35,282 nucleotides of DNA from Plakobranchus ocellatus (lineage: Eukaryota; Mollusca; Gastropoda; Plakobranchidae), in NCBI GenBank assembly GCA_019648995.1, contig BLXT01007302.1, forward strand, positions 850,889-886,170. The letters run 5' to 3'. The notes beneath the pieces are model-generated. The model had not been told where the DNA came from and searched no databases. It worked only from the letters and a program-made list of their open reading frames with translations. Of the stretch, positions 1 through 9,152 are shown piece after piece (the stretch's first letter is position 1; every line of letters starts with the position of its first letter). Both the position numbers and the translations under genes were made by a program.

Positions 1-505
1 GCATCCTTCATATAGTGATATTAAAAAAAAAGGAACTGATTGAGGTACATTCTACTTAAATAATATGGTAGCCCAAAGCGTCCTCTTATTTGGATGGAAA
101 GTTTTGAGGATTTTATCTGGTTTCGTTTCGCCTGATAATTATTGAAACACAGCCGAAGCTAAATGAAAGCAGTATTGTCCATAGACTTAACCCTGACAAT
201 ATCGCTGTACATTTGGCTGCAGCTGACCAGTAGAAGTAGGAGGTGCAAGTGGTTCACGGTTGGGAGGATAAAAATATTCTACCTGAATAATAGTAAGTCG
301 AATTTGCTTAGTATTTGGGTGAATTCCATCCCAATAATGTTTGCCTATAAAAATCTAGTGCTTTGCTGTTTTTTCCTCAAGTTGTTGTTTCATATGTTTT
401 TAGTGTTGCCAAATATCTTAAAACGAAAGATAACCTGGCATGTATTAACGTGAATGTTTAAATCTAAAATGTTTGCTCATGCTTTCTCAATTGCAGGCAT
501 CATGG

Positions 506-536
506 TCATCATCATCATCATCATTTTCATTGTTGT

Positions 537-612
<76 letters not shown>

Positions 613-667
613 GCTGCTGCTGCTACTGCTGCTGCTGCGGCTGCTGCTGCTGCTGTTGCTGCTACTG

Positions 668-724
<57 letters not shown>

Positions 725-762
725 CATTATTATTATTATAAAATATTGCTGTTGTTGCTGGT
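506..762. repeat. Compound trinucleotide microsatellite
   Basis: Blocks follow one another almost without interruption: TCA (506-525), ACT (538-612), GCT with a few variants (613-668), ATT (669-739), then a short GTT/GCT tail. The long frames across it (poly-Thr, poly-Leu, poly-Asn) are by-products. Confidence 0.95.
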
Positions 763-1325
763 TTTTTTTTTATGTTGTGCAATCAGTATAATGCACCATA
801 GTAGGTCCAGCATTGCGGTAGCACTATCACGGCACATTTCTCCCCCCTGCACAGATCGCGTGAACAGACCTCTCCCACACTTTTTCTAATATATTTCTAT
901 ATTTAGGATTCAATTTTTTTTTTCTTTCTGGCTTGTTGAAACCGCTTATGTTACTGTTGATGTTGTACGCTGCTGTTGCAGATCATGAGCCCCTCGCAAT
1001 ACCCTCAGCACTTGTTGCTTGGTTGCTTTTAATTTGTTAATAATTCTTTAAGCCAACCAGAATTACATAGGCACGTTCATATTTTTCTCTCACTCATAAC
1101 ATTTTACTCTAGATGTATTATTTTATTAATCTGAATTTCATTTTTTTTACATATATATATATATAGAATTAACATATAAATTTCGTTCAGTAGTCAAACG
1201 AATAAAGTAACCATTATTAGAAAAGATAAAAAGAGATAAAAATAATAGATGACTTTTGAATAAAAATAATTATGCCCGCAAAAAGTATTTTGGGTGGGGA
1301 AGGGGTTTCACAAGTTTAATTAAGT

Positions 1326-1520
1326 AAGGGGGCGTGGTGGTCCAGTGGATAGCGAAACTAGCCTGAGATCTGCAGGGTCCTCTCTTTTGCGGGTTCCATG
1401 TGACCACCAGCGCCCTCACAGAAGACCCGAAAGCCTGAGATCATGTTGTTATGGACAAGGCTATATGGACAAAGTGAAACCGAAATAGGCTCCATCTATG
1501 TATGACGATAACAAAATAAA
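1326..1520 (+). repeat. tRNA-derived SINE, copy 1
   Basis: It begins GGGGCGTGGTGGTCCAGTGG with an A-box-like word (TGGTCCAGTGGATAGCG), then a decayed B box (GCGGGTTCCATGTGACC). A body containing CCGAAAGCCTGAGATCATG and an A-rich 3' end with AAAAAGAACGTTAAA follow. The body is shared with the copies near 7.24 kb and 16.1 kb, so this is a dispersed family. Confidence 0.75.
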
Positions 1521-1882
1521 AAGAACGTTAAAGGTAAACTTTCACCTAAATGAACATTACCCGTTATCAACGAATAATCATAGGCTTACTATTTATTATT
1601 TGTTAGTATGATGGTCCACCAGTTGGTGTTGAAACTCAGAGAGTTAATGCAGAATAAGAATTGATAACTTTATTATCGTAAAGCTTATCAATAATCTCAG
1701 CATCCTACTTGATAAAATAATAAACAGTGAAAATGTAGGTCAGGTTGGACGTAACAAACAAGATGGCAGATTTTGCAATATTTATCCGCCTTTGTACTAG
1801 TGGGTACATTATCAATGTAGTCTATACATTAATCTTTTTTTGTTTTGTTTTGTTTTCTATTTTCTTGTCCCTCCCCGAGCAG

Positions 1883-2061
1883 ATACGATAGTCTTTGACA
1901 ACAATTTCAGCTGGGCCCGAGGGAAGCAATTGTTTTACTCTATAGAGATCGTTCCTCCTATACTAGCCTCGGAGCGGGAAGTGACGCAAGAGGTCACCCG
2001 GATGTACGAAGATGGCGTCGTACCATGGATCACTGAGGAAAGCGAGACAACCAGATTTTAA
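1883..2061 (+). CDS. Terminal exon of a GOLD-like domain protein (partial)
   Basis: A plus-strand exon follows acceptor CCCCGAGCAG|ATACG and ends at TAA 2059-2061. It reads TIVFDNNFSWARGKQLFYSI, then EIVPPILASEREVTQEVTRM and YEDGVVPWITEESETTRF. The FDNxxSxxxxKxLxYxI pattern is that of the last strands of GOLD domains (as in SEC14L, TMED8, ACBD3 and FYCO1 proteins), which act in membrane traffic or lipid binding. The tail after PP is charged. I could not place earlier exons with confidence; the 0-1.8 kb region is mostly repeat. The call of a real exon is stronger than the call of the family. It lies on the opposite strand to the other genes, so its transcription converges with them. Confidence 0.65.
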
Positions 2062-3941
2062 ATTACGAAATATGATAAGCTATAGTTGATATGATATATG
2101 ATCATTTGTGCACTTTTTCCTTTCTTTTATGTCATGAAAATTGATAATCCAAAAATCTGTTTTATATGACCTTGCTATGCCCCCTATATAGTGTTTAGCA
2201 GATATTAATGTTCTAAATCAGTAAGCATAATAAGTATTTGCAAGATGAAGTCCAATTAAATCATGCTTAACTTATTGTATATATATGTATTTATTATATA
2301 AATTGTACTTCTTGTTTTTTTCTATGGCTTTTTTCTCCTGCATCCTAAACAATAAGGGCAATGAGAACTTATCCATCATTCTTGTTTGGCTTTCATTACT
2401 TCTTTTTTCCATCCTTCACATAGTGCGACTGACGCACTCCGCTTATTTTGGATATTTCCTTTCCACATCTCTGGCAAGTCAAGCCTACAGTGAACTACAG
2501 TTGAGACAAAATTTTGATTTAGATACATAGTTTTTATGCTCTCTATATTTTTTCCTTTCCTTCGCCATCACCAAATTAATTGTAAATCTCTGGTCAGATA
2601 AACACATAGGTAGTAAAATATTTTAAATAAGGCTATGGTACCATAATTAGCCGTTTTTATGCACGTATATACTTTATCCAAGCTGTCAACTTTAAGATTA
2701 GCAGAACCCTGTTAAACCGAAATCCAGAGGACTTTTAACTCATTTTAGTAAAACAAAAAACTAAAAAAAAAAAAACAATTCGCTTTAGCCAGGGCCATTT
2801 GGATTGGAAGAAAAAAAAAAACATGGGGAGTTCAAATCCTTTTGATTTGACCATTAATTGGGTTCAAACGTTTTTGGTTTAACACTGTTTTTCTGTATAT
2901 AATCCAGTTGCAAATGACCTGTCTGTATTGCTTTAGCACTATTTTAATGTGTTCCTGCCATCTCTCTCTTCTTCATCTGTATTAGATTCCTCCAGAAAAT
3001 CATGTGACTTTGGAAACGTATTTTTCAGCACTGTACAAATTAGGGATACATGTACTACAATAACATTCACTATGATTCAGTCTGCTGCACGATGCGCAAA
3101 ATACTAAGCTTAGAGCTCTGATTCATTGCAAAGTTCCAAAATACGCAGCCCCAAGCCATTTGATGGTCTCAGGAAGGCCAACTTTGTTAACGTCAATCCA
3201 ACCTTCATCAACGTATCGCCTAAGCCTATCGTTGTGCTAGCCTATTTTTTCTTTTTTTTGGTTTTAATAAAACAAAAATATATATCAACTGTTTTTCACG
3301 GTAAAACTAGCCTACCCTCAGAATTCAGCGCTTTGAATTCTGTTATTTTAACACCATTTGACTGTAGTGTAAGTTTTCATTATGGGCCTATTATATTGTT
3401 TAAATTAAATAAACGACGTGCAAATGTTCAGTATATATATCCGGGAGGGCATGTGGTAAAATTTGTGATGGTGTTTTCACTTTTTGTTGTTGTTGTTGTT
3501 TGTCTCTTGCAGTTTGCTTCCTGTCATTTGTCATTTCCGGAAAAAAAGTACAGACATTGTAAATCCAGATTGTATAATGTATCCCAAGATTCCTTTGTAT
3601 ACTACGTTGTGATAGTATATTAATATAATTAACGTATTTTCCATGTTGGACAAGAAGACTAAATAAACGCCTTTTTTTTTTTTAGGAAGACTTCAAAAAA
3701 TAAAATGGTATTGAATAAACGTATGCTTTTTCTATTGATAATCGCGACTTATGTTATATTTTATTTTTAATTTGGTAAATGCTTCTCTCACAGTATAGAA
3801 AAACAAAAATAATTTAGATGAGGAAAAAGAAGGGGGGCAGTGTCAGTCGCGAGCAAACAACACCAACAATACTAAAAATACTATAAACATAACAAGTAGG
3901 AGAATAAAAAGAAAAATACATGTATAATGTTTTGAATCGTT

Positions 3942-4008
3942 ATTATTACTTTCATTCTTAATATTATTATTAATTTATTTATTTACTATTATTGTTATTA
4001 TTATTATA

Positions 4009-4068
<60 letters not shown>

Positions 4069-4112
4069 TAATATTATCACTATTATTATTGTTTTTTGTT
4101 CTTGTTGTTGTT
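3942..4112. repeat. ATT-rich microsatellite
   Basis: Mostly ATT units, pure for about 48 bases from 4019, with degenerate flanks that include TTTATTTATTTA and TTGTTGTTG. Confidence 0.92.
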
Positions 4113-6654
4113 GGGCCGAAATTGGCGCAAAGTCGAGATTTAGATTCAGAACAATTGATGTTTCTTATTTCGCCTTACTTTCTTGTAAAATTTGGTCCAA
4201 TTTTGAATGTGTTTAGGTCAGGCCTAGTTTAACAAGCACATGTATGTAAATTGTAATAGTACTATCATTGTTTTAGCTTTAACTTCAGATTTCTGGGTTC
4301 TCGGAGGTGAGTGAGCAGTGTGCACACGAAGTTGTTAGATTGTATCCTAAGGACGAGATTGACTAGTGATGTTTACGTATTAAGGAGAGGATAAATGAGA
4401 GTGTTAGATTGGTCAATATTTTAGCTGACCTTGATTACATAAGACAGTAAATTCTAGAATGAGTTTTTCATAATATTGACTAATTAGCCCATACGTTGCA
4501 TAACCAGTAATAACTAGAAGCTGTGGGCGGTGGGTAAAGATTAAATTTTAAAAGGATGGGTTGTGAGATTGTTCGAGGGATCGTTAAATGATAGATGGCT
4601 GATGTTTATGAGTATAATTATACAATTATAGTTCACTAATTACTGAGTGAAAGGTCCTTGCTGCTCTGAAACTTTTCTAAGTTCAAAGCAATAAAAACTT
4701 TCGTGTAATCTTCGGCAAGACTTGGGAGTAAATTCTGTTCTTCAGTTTATTTAACAGAAATCTTTGTCACAGGCAATGTTCAGTGAGACCTATAACGGTA
4801 TAAAGCAATGACATTGTTGGCGACCCCATAGAAACAGACAAGGACAGAGATCGCATAAATACAGGCTGGTGTTTGTGAATCTATAGACCTACAAAAGAGA
4901 TAAATCCATATTTGGTTCTTGTGTATCAACATGTTCATGGCACTTTGTCTTATGTTCCATCAACCTGAACTTTACCTAATGAAACATGTATTTCTTTCTA
5001 ACTAAGTACAATGTACAATATTTGTAACTTTTAATTTCCCCAGGTTCAGATGGAAATAAATTTGAAAATAAATTTTACCAGCAACCAAAGCAGGACATAG
5101 GCCTCTTGTGAATTCTAGTTTCTATTCTCATTAGTTTTAAAAAATCTGACATCAACACTTCTAACAGAACTGATGATATAGGCACAACCGAAAAACAAAT
5201 ATTTGAAAAAGAAGCAAATGAGAGGGGAAAAAACCCAAAACAAAACAAAGTCAAAGTTTACAAACATTTTATTCACGAATGTATATATATCTCATCATAA
5301 CAGATAAAATATTAAATGTAAAAAAAAACAAAAACAACTACGTGTATAATCCCTCATAATTATTTATGTAGGAATTCTAAATACTCCGTTGTTTTAGAGA
5401 TAAAAATCTGAACATTTTTAAAAAGATGAAATATATCGATAATAATATTTGATAAGCTTGTAACAACAAAAAAACTAAAAATAATTTGAAAAATGTACAT
5501 CAACTGTAATACGATCAAACATATTTAACATGTTAAGATCTTTTCTTCCATTTCTTTTACTTACTTGGTTTTTCTTTTTTTTTTTTTTCTTTTTTGGGGG
5601 GGGGTTCATTCTACATGTATTTTATTTGATTGATTTTTTTTTTTTTTGTCTGTTTGCTTAATGCCATTTCCAGGGTATAAAGAGGAAATTATACTTGTAC
5701 ATTTCAAGAGTTAAGGTAAACTATGAGTTATGACACAGACAGGCCTGGCAGTACAATGGATGTAGGCCAACAATGATCCTAAATCAAAATACATACATTT
5801 AACAAAAAAACAAAATCTGCTTAATCATAATCGTGGTTAAAATTCCTCAAGAACAAGAACAAAGCACTGTAAGGGTGTAAGGGTGTAAGTACATAATGAG
5901 AGCAGATCACAGAAGCCACCCTGGGTAAAAACGACACTGGTGGTCACAAAACGACCTCGTCCATGTTTTTGTTAAGGGAAGAGCTTGACAAATATAATAA
6001 ATGTTGTCCCATACAATAAAAAGGATGCCCTAGAAAGTGATGATTTTCATTTACATAATGATATAGGTCACTTAATCTATAGATTTGAAAAACATTTTGA
6101 GATCTTTAAAATTCTCACTGGTGCCGTTTTTCCCAAGTAGTCCTGTAACCTAACACTAACAGATCAGAACAAAAAAAAACAAAAAAAACCAACAACAACA
6201 ACAACAAAAATATATGACAAATTTTGAGTATTTCACAAGACATTTTGCAGTTTTCGTACAAAAATTGTAGATATTTAAAACAATCAAGTAATTCACGGTA
6301 AGAAACAGAAAAGCAATTGCCAGATTTGGAAATCAGCTCAAACTCAAAGATTAACTCAAATGATCATGCTGTGAAAAAAAAATATATATATAGAATGTTC
6401 CTCTACGCAGGTTGCGGTTTACAGTATACCCTTCTGAGGTAGTTTGCCATTGCTATTCACACCACACTTACTATTGCTTTCAATTTTTTTTGTGTGTGCA
6501 TATATACATATATATTTATATATATATAGCCTGTGCACAAGGTGGTCTCAGGCTTTCAGGTCCCTGTCAAGAAAATTACATGTCAGAAGAGACAGTTTTA
6601 AAAAAGACTTCTTGACACCAACTGATGATCAGTTTGGTGAAACTACAGCGGACC

Positions 6655-6741
6655 GCTACTCCGCCGCGGCCAACGAAAAGCAGTATCGTTTAAAAACTTA
6701 ACACTACAGATACTGCCTTGCCTTTGGCTACTGCAGTACTG
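6655..6741. repeat. 87-base hairpin element, copy 1
   Basis: Inverted arms GCCAACGAAAAGCAGTATC (6669-6687) and GATACTGCCTTGCCTTTGGC (6709-6728) enclose a short loop containing AACACTACA. It aligns end to end with the 87-base copy at 13351-13437, with offsetting one-base shifts. No terminal duplication is obvious. Confidence 0.7.
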
Positions 6742-7237
6742 AGAAGGCAATGTTCTTGGGGGATTAGAAAACAATACTGACTTGGCCATACATTTACTTA
6801 ACAATAAAGCAAAAGATGCTCAAGATGTTCCACATGTATGCAATCCACATTAAAAACAATCAACCAATGAAGGTTTTACTTAATAACACTTTTGAGGGGA
6901 AAAAAAGCACATGTTCTTTTTATTTTTTTGTTCCTCAAAATCTAATATTTAACAATTCTCTGAGTATTAGTTTGTTCATGATTTAGAATGTTCAAAATTT
7001 TGACTCGTAATTGCTTTGGGCTAGTCACAAGACACAACATATATATAAAACATATTTACACATATACATGTACACTATTTCACACTGCAGGCCCACCCAG
7101 GTGATCGATGCTAGCTGCAATCACAAACTTTGCTTGCATTTTTTAAAGACAGTTTTAAAAAGAGAAAGAATAACTACACTAGATTCCAGTATTATAGATA
7201 TGCAGCCAAAGAGAATCAGGCCTAGGTGAAGGGCAAT

Positions 7238-7440
7238 CAGGCATGGGTGGCACAATGCATAGCGAGCACCCTTAGATCTGAAGGGATCCCTCTATCATGG
7301 GTTTGAGACCTGTACCAGCACCCTGGCCTGAAAGGGGGCCTAAAAGTCTGAGATCATCTTGCTGTGGACTGGCTATAAACACAAAAACCAACACCAAATC
7401 AAAGGGACAAGGAAACTGTGTAACCTTACCTTCCTTGATT
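7238..7440 (+). repeat. tRNA-derived SINE, copy 2
   Basis: It carries TGGCACAATGCATAGCGAGC (A-box region), a B-box-like GGGTTTGAGACCTG, then CACCCTGGCC and AAAAGTCTGAGATCAT, the same order of blocks as copy 1. A minus-strand ORF over it is a by-product of the repeat. Confidence 0.72.
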
Positions 7441-9152
7441 ACTTCTTTTTTTACCTGACACTTAAACAAGCTAAATTAACATATTTTGCACCATTTCAAA
7501 GAGAAAATTAAGATTAAGAGCTCTTTTTTTTTTAACATCACCCAACATTCCACATGTAAGTCAAGCAGAGAAGATGAGGCACAAGTTATTGTGGATACTT
7601 TTGCACCTAAGCCTTTTCCTTATTTTATTATAAAGGCAGTAAAAGTTCAGTCTTCAAACCACAGAATTGGGAAGAAGATATAAGACCTTTTTCTCCTTAA
7701 AAGAGTAAATTATAAAGTCATAAATCAATCAAGCTCATTCGTCACTATGTCCAATATACGACTCGTACAGAGTTACCCATGTATGGCCATATCTTGACCA
7801 AAGTCACCATATTACATCTTTTGATTGCGCAACAAATTAATCTCATCGAGCTGCCGTGACCATATGCAGGGCAAAACCTGCAGTAGTTTATAGACTGAAC
7901 ATGTAAAATAATGCAACTTCACTTGTTATGGGCAAGGTAATGCTGACAATATAACACACAGGAATACATGCAGTTCTGCAGACAACTGTGTTCAAACATT
8001 TCACAACTTGACCGTCTCACACTTACTACAGAAACTTCAACCTAAAGGCAATCAAGGCAGAGGTAGACAGAGAACTGCTCTGTGCCACTTTCAAACAAAA
8101 GCTCAAAAGCACCTGATGGTCAAATATTGATATAATGGAGAAAAAAAAATGTGGATATTTTTTAATGGTTCATCATGGCACTCGGGTACCTTCTAAATTG
8201 GAAACTCGTTTATTTTTCAGGCTACACTAATGAACCCCAGTTAGAAGTACATGTACACGTATTTCACAAGGAGAGGGGGATTCCAAAACCATAGATAACT
8301 TTATTTCATTCACCTAATTTGGTGCTTTTGATGTTTTGTCGTAAGACAGATTTGAACAGAAGGGGTATGAACCATGAGCTAAGACAAGATTAATACCGTA
8401 TGTATATCATGTGACCAGGCCACACAAAATCAGTTTCGTGCCAGTCATTGCCCGGAGATAAACAAAGTAAAATCTTTGGTTATGGTTTTACACACAGTAA
8501 TAACCAAAAAAATTTGCAGCTAACAAAATGGCTAGACTTTCTAAATCAGCCAAAAAAAAAATCTTTTATTGGTTTCTCCGATGGTATTTAACTTTTTGTT
8601 TTACATGTATATATATGTACATGAGCAATTGTCAATAAACGCCACATATGCTTGATGAAAACATCTGAGTATGACATGTCAGAGACAAAAAAAACATGAC
8701 AGCCCCTAAGTGAATAATTGAGTCTTCCTAGACCCTTTTGTTTTTATCTCTACTTATCACAATTTTATCTTACACTAAAACTTGTGAACTGGCCTTTTAA
8801 TATGACAGAACGGCAACGCTTGGTGTATCCTGAATAACACAAGGGCGAACACAAAACAGGCTACATCAAGAAGTACTAAGGCACAGGGACAGAGGAGAAG
8901 GAGAAAGGGAGGGAGGAGGGAAAAAGGGTGAGTGGAACATTAAAACATTCAAATACAACTGCAGTCTCTGCATGAGATCTTTATAATTCACAAAGATAAA
9001 TGTAAGTTTAGGAGAAAAAAAGAAAAACAAAAAACAACTTTTGTACAGTTGCAGAGGAGCAAGCATCAAGTCCACCAACAGATTCCCCTTGGTGAGAAGA
9101 TCACCTGCTTCTCGACACCAGTACTGCATAAGGTGAGAGACAATCCTCAGAT

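Larger units (their letters stand above)
1..1882. other. Left-edge non-coding region
   Basis: Apart from the microsatellite (506-762) and SINE copy 1 (1326-1520), I see AT-rich sequence with no supportable exon. A frame after an acceptor-like CACAG at about 152 (PKLNESSIVHRLNP, stop near 230) is too short to call. Confidence 0.6.
2062..9152. other. Non-coding stretch between the plus-strand exon and the 848-codon exon
   Basis: AT-rich sequence with the ATT microsatellite, hairpin copy 1 and SINE copy 2. Frames at 2285, 3126, 6412 and 7486 are hydrophobic, repeat-derived or low-complexity and are not called. The part just below 9153 may be 3' UTR or downstream intron of the 848-codon gene. 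Minus-strand AATAAA words occur near 8210, 8305 and 8572; which, if any, is the poly(A) signal cannot be told. Confidence 0.5.

Noticed and set aside
152-235. Plus-strand frame PKLNESSIVHRLNPDNIAVH after a CACAG acceptor
   Set aside because: It is very short and has no link to the exon at 1883.
454-889. Long poly-Thr, poly-Leu and poly-Asn frames on both strands
   Set aside because: They are translations of the trinucleotide microsatellite in different frames.
3126-3623. 165-codon plus-strand frame
   Set aside because: It is AT-rich and hydrophobic, crosses A/T runs and a GTT repeat, and has no domain-like pattern or splice support.
5870-5892. Short GGGTGTAA repeat, considered as telomere-like or a regulatory array
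   Set aside because: There are only two to three units and they do not match a known telomere repeat.
6412-6701. Plus-strand frames with IYIYIYIYI
   Set aside because: They are driven by a TA repeat and then run into the hairpin element.
8047-8124. Minus-strand frame AFELLFESGTEQFSVYLCLD after a CATCAG acceptor
   Set aside because: Its phase does not match the donor at 9157, and it is only about 25 codons.
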